Source of the DNA: VBAS01 sp964444975
GTDB taxonomy: Bacteria > Bacteroidota > Bacteroidia > Chitinophagales > Chitinophagaceae
DNA: 39,651 bases
Direction: 5' to 3'
Assembly (NCBI GenBank): GCA_964444975.1
Contig: CAYUJD010000029.1
Location: 1-39,651, forward strand
Positions 8,464 through 16,369 of the stretch are shown here, one piece after another. Made by a program: the position numbers and the translations under genes. Positions within the stretch are counted from its first letter, which is position 1; each line of letters opens with the position of its first letter. The notes under the pieces were generated by a model. The model saw only the letters and a list, made by a program, of their open reading frames with translations, did not search any database and was not told where the DNA came from.

Positions 8464-11280
8464 TTATTTGAAAATCATCATGGGCTGTTGAGGCTCATCT
8501 TTAGCCTGCTTTTTTCCTCCAATACGGTTAATATTGAAATTAATACTGAGCAGGAAGAACCGGGGAACCACATTGGCGCGGATGTCTTCGTAATAATTTT
8601 CGCCGATGATGCGGTTCAGGCCGTTGTTTTGTTTCAGGATGTCGTACAAGGTGAATTTTATTTCACCCGCATTGTTTTTCAAAAACTTTTTGGCAAAAGC
8701 TACATTCCAGAGGAGTATATTCTGGTTATAACCTTCGGTGCGGCCGGTGCTGATGAAATAATCCAAATCGGCAAGAAAGAAAAAGCGATGCTTGAACCGG
8801 TAGCTGAAATCGGCCGACCAGGCCTGGTTCAGGTACCGCGTATCGCTGTTCTGCTGCAGGTCGTACAACACATGGGTGTACACGGCGCCCCCGCTTACGG
8901 CAATATCAAATTCATCCCGGCCATAACTGATACCGACAGCCTGGTTAACCTGCAGGATGGTGGTAAAGATCTTTTTCCGGTACACCAGGCTTGCATCCCT
9001 GCTGAAATAACTCATGTTGTTCAGGTTCACATTCAGTCCTTTTATTTTTTTAACAGGAAAACCAAGAGAAATCATGGACGATCCATTAAAGGAGCCGCTG
9101 AGATTTTCCGGCTTGTAAACAACAACTGCTGTGCCCGCCGAATCAATGCTGTTGACAATTTTATTGCCCGTGATGGTGAAATTGATGTTGGCAGAAAAAA
9201 ACCGCTGAAACTGCAGGGCAAAGGAATTGTAGCTGATATTAATATTATTGATGAATTCCTGCTTCAGTTCCGGGTTGCCAGTTTTTATCTGCAACGGATT
9301 GCTTACATCGGGTACATCCTGCAGCTGGCTGGCGCCAGGTGCATTGGTTCTTCCGCGGTAAAGTATCCTGATATTTTTGCTGCGGGTAAAAGCATAATTA
9401 AAATTGGCGCTGGGAAACAAATTGGTAAACCGCTGGTTTATCGTACTGTCTTTCCCGGTAGCAGCAATAATGTTCCTATTATCGAGGCGGCTGAACTGCA
9501 CTGCCAGGCCCAACTGATAATTGTATTTCTTCTGCTGTTGGCGGAAGTTGAAGCCCATCCGGCTGGAGTTATTGTCATATTGAAAATAATTTGTCAGCTG
9601 AAGATTCATGATATCGTACTTGCCGGAGCCGGGATTGAAGTCATAGGTTTTTTTATCTGAAATGTTTTCAGCCCCTGAATAAGCATAATTTATTTCTACC
9701 AGCTTATTTTGACCGATGGGTTCAGTATAAGATGCACTGAAGGTGTTGCCGTCTGCCTCTGCCGTCTGCAGGCTTTGCTGGTGCAGGTTGATGAATGCAG
9801 CCAGATTGCCATCGCTGTAAAAAGTTGTTACCGGCGACCGGTTGCGGCTATCGGTTTTATTATCGCTTTTGCTATGCCTCCATCCGAATGTAAAGGTGCG
9901 ACCGGGGCGATTGAATTTGTGGCGGTATAAAAGTTCACCGCTGTAATTCATCCCGTCCCGGCTGTCATTTTTTTCCGACCGGGCTGTGGCTGCCAGGTAA
10001 CTTGTGGAAGCTTTTGACAGGGTAAAACTTGTATCGGATGCGCTGACCGTATTTTGCTGTATGCTGAGATTTGCCGTGTACAAAATAGAGTTTGCCGAAT
10101 CAGCCAGGAATTCCCAGCGACCGTTTACCCGGTGATTTTTGTTCCGGTTTTGCAAATCACCGGCTGAACTGATTTCCGATGAAGAGTCGCCGGGAAAGGT
10201 ATTTCTCCTGAATTTGTTTTGCTGCAGCAGGTTTTCGTTATCGGCATAAAAATAACTGCTTCTGAAATCAATTTTCGGGCCCCACTGATCATTATAATTG
10301 ATGCCGGCCGACCGCGGCGTGCTGATGCCGCCCGGTGTGCTTGCCGATGCATTTGCCATACCCGCATTACCAAAACCCGAACCTCCGCTGCTGAACTGCG
10401 ACATGCCACCCTGTGCCGATGAGTAATCGCTGAAAGTATAACTCAGCTTATTTGTATTATTGGCAGAACCCACAAGCGATATGCGCCTGTTGCCACGAAA
10501 ATGATTGTAAGAAAGACTGCCCTCGTACCGTGCATCCGTTCCAGCGCCTGCGCCAAGGCGTCCAAAGTCGCCTTTCTTTTTATCTTTTTTCAGCTTAATA
10601 TTGATGGCCTTCGACCGGCTGCCGTCATCAATTTTTGTAAACCGGGCCTGTTCGCTCATATCTTCAAACACCTGTATCTGGTCCACCATGGCGGCAGTGA
10701 GGTTTTTTGTGGCTATTTTAGGATCATTGCCAAAAAATTCTTTGCCGTCAACATATACTTTCATCACCGTTTCGCCCAGGGCTTTGATGGTGCCGTCTTT
10801 CTGCACCTGTATTCCAGGCAATTTTTTCAAAAGATCTTCCACTGTAGCATCCGGCCTGGTATTAAATGCATTCGCTTTGAATGAAATCGTATCGCCATGA
10901 ATCTTAACGGGGCTGATATCGCTTACCACTACGCCGGTCATGGTTTTGTATTCACGCTGCATGATGATTTCACCAAATAAAGCACCGGGCATAGCTGTGG
11001 TTAAAGAAAATGGTTTGCTGAAAACTTCAAATCCCGTAAATGAAACAACCAGCAGGTATTTGCCGGCAGCAAGATTTTTTATTTCAAACTCTCCTTTTTT
11101 ATCTGAGAGGGTGAATGAAGCAAGTGAAGAATCGGAGCCAAGCAGTATGGCCACGGTGGCTCCTGCAAGGGGTTGCCGTGCAGCCGTATCCGCCAGTCTC
11201 CCTTTCACAAAACCGATTTGCTGTGCAGTTACAATGCATGGAAGCAGCCCGATAAAAAACAAGAAGGCAAGGTTCTTCAT
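8464..11280 (-). CDS. Outer-membrane beta-barrel protein with regulatory-like N-terminus (TonB receptor-like)
   Basis: This 938-aa protein is predicted to sit in the outer membrane. The signal peptide is residues 1-19 (LAFLFFIGLLPCIVTAQ). A carboxypeptidase-regulatory-like beta sandwich covers about 24-105 (VKGRLADTAARQPLAGATV). A plug-like region follows (about 130-235; TVEDLLKKLPGIQVQKDGT, VYVDGKEFFGNDP, DMSEQARF). The remaining ~700 residues are alternating strands of an OMP_b-brl-type barrel. A Gly/Ser/Ala-rich insert (about residues 285-325) probably forms an external loop. There is no obvious TonB box, so passive or TonB-independent function cannot be excluded, and the substrate is unknown. 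It has its own promoter with a perfect -7 element at 11299-11306. The long plus-strand frame opposite it (8488-9660) is a shadow. Confidence 0.9.
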   Translation of the reverse strand: MKNLAFLFFIGLLPCIVTAQQIGFVKGRLADTAARQPLAGATVAILLGSDSSLASFTLSDKKGEFEIKNLAAGKYLLVVSFTGFEVFSKPFSLTTAMPGALFGEIIMQREYKTMTGVVVSDISPVKIHGDTISFKANAFNTRPDATVEDLLKKLPGIQVQKDGTIKALGETVMKVYVDGKEFFGNDPKIATKNLTAAMVDQIQVFEDMSEQARFTKIDDGSRSKAINIKLKKDKKKGDFGRLGAGAGTDARYEGSLSYNHFRGNRRISLVGSANNTNKLSYTFSDYSSAQGGMSQFSSGGSGFGNAGMANASASTPGGISTPRSAGINYNDQWGPKIDFRSSYFYADNENLLQQNKFRRNTFPGDSSSEISSAGDLQNRNKNHRVNGRWEFLADSANSILYTANLSIQQNTVSASDTSFTLSKASTSYLAATARSEKNDSRDGMNYSGELLYRHKFNRPGRTFTFGWRHSKSDNKTDSRNRSPVTTFYSDGNLAAFINLHQQSLQTAEADGNTFSASYTEPIGQNKLVEINYAYSGAENISDKKTYDFNPGSGKYDIMNLQLTNYFQYDNNSSRMGFNFRQQQKKYNYQLGLAVQFSRLDNRNIIAATGKDSTINQRFTNLFPSANFNYAFTRSKNIRILYRGRTNAPGASQLQDVPDVSNPLQIKTGNPELKQEFINNINISYNSFALQFQRFFSANINFTITGNKIVNSIDSAGTAVVVYKPENLSGSFNGSSMISLGFPVKKIKGLNVNLNNMSYFSRDASLVYRKKIFTTILQVNQAVGISYGRDEFDIAVSGGAVYTHVLYDLQQNSDTRYLNQAWSADFSYRFKHRFFFLADLDYFISTGRTEGYNQNILLWNVAFAKKFLKNNAGEIKFTLYDILKQNNGLNRIIGENYYEDIRANVVPRFFLLSINFNINRIGGKKQAKDEPQQPMMIFK

Positions 11281-11298
11281 GAAATGGATTTGACGCTA

Positions 11299-11330
11299 CA
11301 AAGATAATTGCCGGATTCGCTTTCCGGCAA
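11299..11330 (-). promoter_or_regulatory. Promoter of the outer-membrane barrel gene
   Basis: On the minus strand the -7 element TATCTTTG (11299-11306) matches TAnnTTTG exactly. A TTG at 11328-11330 sits 21 nt upstream as the -33 element. The predicted leader is only about 13 nt. Confidence 0.7.
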
Positions 11331-11493
11331 AATGCGTTTTCAACAATGAACAGGTTCTGTAAAAACGAAAAAACAAACCGGATATTTGAGATATAAGATA
11401 ACAATCCTGGAGCAAAGAGAAGTAAAAATTCCACGTACTAATACGCAGGTTCAGCCGGTATGCACCCGGTGATCATTTCAGCAAAACAGTATC

Positions 11494-12186
11494 TCATTTC
11501 TGGTTGAAAACGGCATCATCCACTCCTTTATTAATGGTGTACTCCGAATAGGTGATTTCCACTTTCCCCTTTTTATTCTTCAGGGTTTCTTCCGGTTTCT
11601 TATTTGTACCATCGTCATAATCCAGGGTCACTCCCTTGGGCAGTTTGTAATCCTTTGTATTGAATGTAAAAATCACTTTGTCCGGCAAGCCGTATGCCGC
11701 ATAGTTTCCGTAATCCATATCCAGTTCATAGGTACCGTTGTCTTTTGTCGTGTTTTTGGCTTTGCGTATCAGCGCCGTTTTTTCATCAATATAAAGCGTG
11801 GATAATACAATATCCGAATTTTCATCCGCCGGCAGCAATTTTAATACCCGCCATCCTGTCGCTGCATCTTTACCTGCATCCACTACTTCATATGCAACCG
11901 TACCTGACAGAAATTTATTGAGATTGATATTGACAGATCCTTTCGGGATAAATGAAATGCCGCTTTCATTTATTATTTTCAGCTTGTCTGGTTTTTTATA
12001 ATACACTTTTACGGCAGCCACCGGCGCTTTTATGAAAGTGACATTGGTTTTCAGTTTGCCTTTTGCCTGGTAATCGTTTACCTTTTCCAGTTTTTCACGA
12101 ATGTTTTTCAGTAACACTTCCACCGTTTGTGCTGTTATGCTACTAAACAACAGGGAAACAGGTATAACTAATAGCAGCTTCTTCAT
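11494..12186 (-). CDS. LolA-like exported protein
   Basis: This is a 230-aa protein with a signal peptide (1-19, LLLVIPVSLLFSSITAQ) and a mature region with the strand pattern of the LolA/LppX lipoprotein-carrier fold. An N-terminal helix (VEVLLKNIREKLEKVNDYQAKGKL) is followed by amphipathic strands such as KVYYKKPDKLKI, YIDEKTALIRKA and YELDMDYGNYA. Proteins of this fold bind lipids or lipidated peptides in the periplasm. It starts 4 nt after the permease gene, so it belongs to the same transcript as the ABC transporter at 12191-13980. A role as the periplasmic partner of that transporter is inferred. It is not the canonical LolA by length or by context (no FtsK/LolCDE genes). Confidence 0.75.
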   Translation of the reverse strand: MKKLLLVIPVSLLFSSITAQTVEVLLKNIREKLEKVNDYQAKGKLKTNVTFIKAPVAAVKVYYKKPDKLKIINESGISFIPKGSVNINLNKFLSGTVAYEVVDAGKDAATGWRVLKLLPADENSDIVLSTLYIDEKTALIRKAKNTTKDNGTYELDMDYGNYAAYGLPDKVIFTFNTKDYKLPKGVTLDYDDGTNKKPEETLKNKKGKVEITYSEYTINKGVDDAVFNQK

Positions 12187-12190
12187 ACTT

Positions 12191-13075
12191 TCAGCTTAAT
12201 ATATTTTTTTTATTAAAATACCAACCCGCAACAGCCAGGAATCCCCCCGTGTATAAAAGCAGTATGGCCCCGCTTTTCAGTACGGATGGCAGGTTTTCAA
12301 CCGATCCCTTCACAGTTTCTCCATCCATTCCCTTCACATAAAAAAATCCTTTCCAGCCAAGCATGTGGGTGGTAAACAGGTAGGGTTTGATGGTTTCGTC
12401 ATAAAGCGGCACCTGCATTTGTGTAAGAATAGTAAAAACAATAATCACACATACGGTTGCCACGATGGGGCCGATGGAATTATCAGCAAAGACAGAAAGC
12501 ATAAAAGCCAGCGAGGCAATACAAATAAGACCGATGGCTGCAAAAACAAACGCAGCCATATAACGCCACAGCACATCGCCGGCAGCTATAATATTGGATT
12601 CAAATTCCCTGGCAACAAACAGGTCGTTTGTGCCAAACAGCAGCATGCTGAGCAGCAATGCAAGCACTGCCACCCAAATAAGCAGCAGCAGGGTATAAAC
12701 TGATGAAGCGATAAACTTTACCAGTAAAAGTTTCAGCCGGCTTAATGGTTTTGAAGCCAGCAGTCTTAGCGTGCCCATATTGGCTTCGCCGGCTATGGCA
12801 TCGCCGGCTACCAGGGCCACCAGTATGGGAACATGAATCAGCAGCAGGTTTAAAATAATAAAGCAAACCAGGTAGCCATTCAGTATTTGTGTGGCCGGCA
12901 CTTCAAACGATTCGTTCAGTCCGCTCATCATCAGGCCCACGTATTCCTCGCCGCCAAACTTCATGGCCGCCTGAATTAAAAGTATGATTACGGTAATGAC
13001 AGCAAAAGCAATAAATGTCCGCGGCCGGCGGAAAATTTTGAATAATTCTATCTGCAGCAGTTTCATCATACTCAT
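12191..13075 (-). CDS. ABC-2 type transporter permease
   Basis: This 294-aa membrane protein has about six hydrophobic segments: near 18-38, 60-90, 110-140, 165-190, 195-215 and 262-282. The N-terminus starts MSMMKLLQIELFKIFRRPRTF, a cytosolic amphipathic lead typical of ABC-2 permeases. The periplasmic GGEEYVGLMMSGLNESFEVP loop, with an invariant-looking G-N-MGTLRLLASKPLSR motif further on, fits families that pair with BcrA-like ATPases. It overlaps the upstream ATPase gene by 4 nt (ATGA), which indicates translational coupling. The exported substrate is unknown. Lantibiotic or peptide protection and envelope lipid handling are both possible. Confidence 0.88.
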   Translation of the reverse strand: MSMMKLLQIELFKIFRRPRTFIAFAVITVIILLIQAAMKFGGEEYVGLMMSGLNESFEVPATQILNGYLVCFIILNLLLIHVPILVALVAGDAIAGEANMGTLRLLASKPLSRLKLLLVKFIASSVYTLLLLIWVAVLALLLSMLLFGTNDLFVAREFESNIIAAGDVLWRYMAAFVFAAIGLICIASLAFMLSVFADNSIGPIVATVCVIIVFTILTQMQVPLYDETIKPYLFTTHMLGWKGFFYVKGMDGETVKGSVENLPSVLKSGAILLLYTGGFLAVAGWYFNKKNILS

Positions 13076-13980
13076 GGTGAAGTAACTGATAAAAAATAAT
13101 CTTCCAGCGAATGTTTTCTGCGGATGGAATACACCGGCACATTCATCGCTCCCACCCGGCGGATGAGCACCGGCACTTCATCTCTTTTCAGGCGAAGCGC
13201 CAGCTTTTGGCCGTTGATGATATTAATGGAACCATTCCAGCCTGCTGACAGCAGCTGTCGTTTCAATTCATCGGCCGAATCGGTTTCTATTTCAATACTT
13301 GACAACTCCGGGTTCAGCAATTCCTGCATGTTCCCTTCCACCATCTTTTTTCCCCGGTGAATAATCAGCAGCGAATCGGCCACCTGCTCCATTTCAGAAA
13401 GCAGGTGCGATGAAATAAAAATGGTTTTACCAAGGTCTTTGCTCAGGTGGTGAATAAGATTCCTTACATCGGCCATACCCTGCGGATCCAGGCCGTTCAT
13501 GGGCTCGTCCAGTATCACCAGGTCCGGGTTATGCACCAGCGCTACCGCAATACCCAGCCGCTGTTTCATTCCCTGCGAATAGGTTTTTACTTTGCTATGT
13601 GCTCTTTCGGCCAGTCCCACTTTTTCGAGCTGGTCCATCAGCTGCTGCTGTGTAGGTTTCACTCCGCTTAAAGTGGCAAACAGTTTCATGTTTTCAAAAG
13701 CAGTCAAAAATTTATATACATCGGGTTTTTCGATGATGGCGCCTGAGCGCCGTAATATTTCTTTACGATGCGTAAAAAGATCCAACCCGAAAATTTTTAT
13801 TTCTCCAGTTGTCGGCCTTATCAGCGACAGCAGCATACGGATAGTAGTGGATTTACCTGCACCGTTCTGACCCAGGAAACCATACACTTCTTTTTCTTTT
13901 ACACCAAAAGACAACTGGTCAACAGCAATGATTTCATTGAAAATTTTTGTGATGCCGGAAACCTCAATAACTGAAGACAT
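13072..13980 (-). CDS. ABC transporter ATP-binding protein (BcrA-like)
   Basis: This 302-aa cytosolic ATPase energises the permease encoded next to it. Visible motifs are Walker A GQNGAGKST (37-45, with Gln where Pro is common), the signature YSQGMKQRLGIA (134-145) and Walker B LVILDEP (154-160), with a switch His in SSHLLSEM. The stretch around 80-100 (GAIIEKPDVYKFLTAFENM) is typical of the bacitracin/lantibiotic-resistance subgroup of DRA-type exporters. The C-terminal ~80 residues form an accessory domain. It is the first gene of the three-gene unit 13980-11494. Confidence 0.93.
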   Translation of the reverse strand: MSSVIEVSGITKIFNEIIAVDQLSFGVKEKEVYGFLGQNGAGKSTTIRMLLSLIRPTTGEIKIFGLDLFTHRKEILRRSGAIIEKPDVYKFLTAFENMKLFATLSGVKPTQQQLMDQLEKVGLAERAHSKVKTYSQGMKQRLGIAVALVHNPDLVILDEPMNGLDPQGMADVRNLIHHLSKDLGKTIFISSHLLSEMEQVADSLLIIHRGKKMVEGNMQELLNPELSSIEIETDSADELKRQLLSAGWNGSINIINGQKLALRLKRDEVPVLIRRVGAMNVPVYSIRRKHSLEDYFLSVTSP

Positions 13981-13999
13981 ATAGTATAAGTACGAATGA

Positions 14000-14007
14000 C
14001 AAATTTA
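14000..14007 (-). promoter_or_regulatory. -7 promoter element of the ABC/LolA-like unit
   Basis: TAAATTTG on the minus strand matches TAnnTTTG. It would start transcription about 14 nt before the ATPase start codon. No clear -33 TTG is seen at the usual distance. Confidence 0.45.
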
Positions 14008-14069
14008 GGTTCAAATTAGTTTGGCAGAAAAAATGTTGCCGCTGCCGGTTAAAAAATCCTTTAAAATGC

Positions 14070-14100
14070 TTGTAACAGAAAAAGCAGAATTGTAGGTTTG
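14070..14100 (+). promoter_or_regulatory. Promoter of T9SS cargo gene 1
   Basis: TTG (14070-14072), a 20-nt spacer and TAGGTTTG (14093-14100) fit the Bacteroidota primary-sigma consensus exactly. The same arrangement with the same spacer precedes the genes at 16370 and 18288. Confidence 0.85.
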
Positions 14101-14106
14101 TACTAT

Positions 14107-14244
14107 AGTATTACCAGCACAGATATCCCGGGAAAAACCTTGCAAAGCCCTCCGTACTGCTACTGCTCCCTTCTGAAAATTTTCCCGGTAACAATACGGA
14201 TGCTTCGGAAAAACAAAATTCCGTAACAATTCAACCCTACGAAA
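14107..14244 (+). promoter_or_regulatory. Conserved structured leader of T9SS cargo gene 1
   Basis: The start codon lies 145 nt after the -7 element, giving a leader of about 138 nt. It shares CAGATATCC near its 5' end, TCCGTACTG, GGTAACA-TACGG and TTCAACCCTA-GAAA (just before the ATG) with the leaders at 16231 and 18150. The arms 14152-14164 and 14187-14199 form a 13-position helix with two internal mismatches, and a C-to-T change gives a G-U pair. A second helix, CCGGGAAAA (14128-14136) with TTTTCCCGG (14180-14188), shares two bases with the first. I do not recognise it as a known riboswitch class. Confidence 0.7.
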
Positions 14245-15864
14245 ATGAAGAAGACGCTTATCCTGTCTGTGTTTGCCTTATCTGTGAAATTTTCACCCGC
14301 ACAGGTTGTTTTGAATGAATTATACGTGGAGCCAGGCAATGGTTACCACGAGTTTTTTGAGCTGTACAATACCAGTCCCGGTCCCCTGCCGGAGAATATG
14401 GATAATTACACGCTTATCACTTATTATGAAGAGCCGGGAAATAAAACGGGATTTTACATTCTCGATTTACCTAATCAATCGGTGCTGCCAAAAGGATATT
14501 ATGTAGGCGCTGCTGCCAACCCATTCACTATCCAGAGTCAACCCAACCTTACGGCGGACTTTAGCTGGAACAGTATGCCGGCCGGCGGCAGTATTTCAAA
14601 GTGGGAAAGAAATGGTTCATCATACTCTTCCGTTCCTGTACCAGCTAACCTGAATGACCTGTTTGTAAGAAAGAATGGCAATGGCGCCGTATATCACGTC
14701 TTTGTTTATAAAAATGGCAACCTGGTGAATGCATTTATCGGCGGCACCAATGAAATAACTATCCCCTCTTACCTGGAAGCAATGCCGCCACTGTTTGTTG
14801 ATATGAGCGGCGCTTCCCCGGATTTTACGGTAGACTTTAATACTATTCCTGACAACAGTATTGAATATACAACTATGGCTGTTGGAACCAACAACGGCTA
14901 CTTTCGTGAATTTGATGGCAAATGTGGCGCCTGGTTAAAGAGTGATGCTCCCGGCCAGCATACACCAGGGCAGACAAACGGCTCAGCATCCAACCAGTTG
15001 GGCGAGTTATCGGTTTCAGCCGTGATATCCGTTTACGCTTCTGATCCCACCAAATCTTTACTTACCTATACAATCGTGAATGGCCCGGCAGCTGCCTTTC
15101 CTGTAACGGTAGAAGTTTACCTCGATCGTGGCATGCCCGATTCACTTGATGCGGCAGATACGCTGATTGATATAAGAATTATCAATAATGCCCCTTCGGG
15201 TCCGCAGGATATTGTGATGCCCGGTTCAAATATCACCGCCATCATTGTGATAAAGTCTCCGGCCGGTTGTTATGATGCCGTGCTTATCGTGGACCAATAC
15301 CTGACAACGCTGCCTGTGCAGCTCACCAGCTTCGGAGGCACCTTGAACAGAAATAACATGGTCACTCTTAGCTGGTCGGTATCAGGGAATGAACAGGTAA
15401 AAAAGTTTGAAGTGGAAAAAAGCATTAATGACGGTGCATTCATAACCGCTGCAACGATTGCTGCAACTGAAAAAATGAGCAATGCCGACTATGAGTATTA
15501 TGAAAACAAGGGTAATGATGATAAGGTAATGTACAGGCTCCGGATAACAGATAAAGAAAACAAGGATATTTATTCAAAGACGCTTGTCTTCAGAAATAAT
15601 ACGGACGTCGTTGACGGCTTAAAAATATTCGGCAACCCCGTTAACGATAAACTGACTTTCAGCTCCGTTTCATCTTTTAATACCCTTGCTGCTGTTTCGG
15701 TATATGATGCAACCGGTAAAATAGTTTTGCTGCGAAAGCTCAACTGTCCTGAAGGCAATAATATGATCAGCCTCAGCCTCAGCACAAACGTGGTGCCCGG
15801 CATATATGTGGTTGAGCTGAACGATGGCCGCAGCCGGAAAACAGCAAAGTTCATGAAGCTGTAA
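14245..15864 (+). CDS. T9SS cargo protein 1 with lamin-tail-like domain
   Basis: This 539-aa surface or secreted protein has a signal peptide (1-19, ending SPAQ). The N-terminal half begins VVLNELYVEPG with HEFFELYN and NMDNYTLITYY, which resembles a lamin-tail (LTD) beta-sandwich domain (about 20-165). A second beta region runs to about 350. From about residue 355 (LPVQLTSFGGTLNRNNMVTLSW) a fibronectin-III-like linker leads into a C-terminal sorting domain (IFGNPVNDKL to the end). It is a paralogue of the 542-aa protein at 18288 over its full length, but its C-terminal module is more divergent than those of the next two genes. No clear terminator follows. The function is unknown; a surface-structure or matrix role is inferred. 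Confidence 0.87.
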   Translation: MKKTLILSVFALSVKFSPAQVVLNELYVEPGNGYHEFFELYNTSPGPLPENMDNYTLITYYEEPGNKTGFYILDLPNQSVLPKGYYVGAAANPFTIQSQPNLTADFSWNSMPAGGSISKWERNGSSYSSVPVPANLNDLFVRKNGNGAVYHVFVYKNGNLVNAFIGGTNEITIPSYLEAMPPLFVDMSGASPDFTVDFNTIPDNSIEYTTMAVGTNNGYFREFDGKCGAWLKSDAPGQHTPGQTNGSASNQLGELSVSAVISVYASDPTKSLLTYTIVNGPAAAFPVTVEVYLDRGMPDSLDAADTLIDIRIINNAPSGPQDIVMPGSNITAIIVIKSPAGCYDAVLIVDQYLTTLPVQLTSFGGTLNRNNMVTLSWSVSGNEQVKKFEVEKSINDGAFITAATIAATEKMSNADYEYYENKGNDDKVMYRLRITDKENKDIYSKTLVFRNNTDVVDGLKIFGNPVNDKLTFSSVSSFNTLAAVSVYDATGKIVLLRKLNCPEGNNMISLSLSTNVVPGIYVVELNDGRSRKTAKFMKL

Positions 15865-16193
15865 GTCGGTTCGCAGGTATTTATCACTTTGGTGAAGCCC
15901 GGCCATTAAATGTTTTGTAATTCCTTTGCACTGAAAAAATGAATAAAAGATCAATGATGTCTACCCTGATTTAACACATGCCCATACTGAATTACAAACC
16001 TGAATTTCTATTTGCCGCAAAGTATTATTCCGTGTAGCCTCTGGATCAATTCGGGTGAGAATCTTCGTTGATTCACGAACGAAACACATAAATCTACTAT
16101 AGGAATAATACGAGAGCCGGCATCAATAAAAAAATTTTTTTATTGAGAATGAAGATTTTGAACTCCGGGCAAAAAAAAATTCCGAAGAAAAGC

Positions 16194-16224
16194 TTGCAGG
16201 GTTTTGCTGCGCATATTACGTTTG
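16194..16224 (+). promoter_or_regulatory. Promoter of T9SS cargo gene 2
   Basis: TTG (16194-16196), a 20-nt spacer and TACGTTTG (16217-16224) match the -33/-7 consensus exactly. Confidence 0.85.
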
Positions 16225-16230
16225 TATCGT

Positions 16231-16369
16231 CGTAGAACAATCACAGATATCCAGAGAAAAACTACGATAAGCGATCCGTACTGATACCTCCTCTAAAAAT
16301 TCATTCCCAGGTAACATTACGGGCAGCTTCAGAAAAAAAGAAAATCCGTCAAAATTCAACCCTAAGAAA
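16231..16369 (+). promoter_or_regulatory. Conserved structured leader of T9SS cargo gene 2
   Basis: The start codon is 146 nt after the -7 element, within one base of the other two leaders. CCGTACTGATACC (16276-16288) pairs with GGTAACATTACGG (16310-16322) across a 21-nt loop. Mismatches fall only at the same two positions as in the other leaders. CAGATATCC is at 16244-16252. TTCAACCCTAAGAAA runs up to the ATG. The outer helix proposed in leaders 1 and 3 is weaker here, with mismatches. Confidence 0.7.

Larger units (their letters stand above)
15865..16369. other. Intergenic: AT-rich spacer, promoter and conserved leader
   Basis: The first ~325 bases (15865-16190) contain no gene or convincing hairpin terminator. 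The remainder holds the promoter (16194-16224) and the conserved leader (16231-16369) of the next T9SS gene. The minus-strand frame across this leader (16216-16530) is a shadow. Confidence 0.6.

Noticed and set aside
8488..9660. 390-codon open frame on the plus strand
   Set aside because: It lies wholly antisense to the barrel protein gene, which has a signal peptide, domains and a promoter. The plus frame has no recognisable domain and its length reflects the codon bias of the opposite strand.
14128..14199. Known riboswitch classes (TPP, cobalamin, SAM, preQ1, c-di-GMP) for the conserved leaders
   Set aside because: None of the consensus cores I know for these classes is visible in the three leaders.
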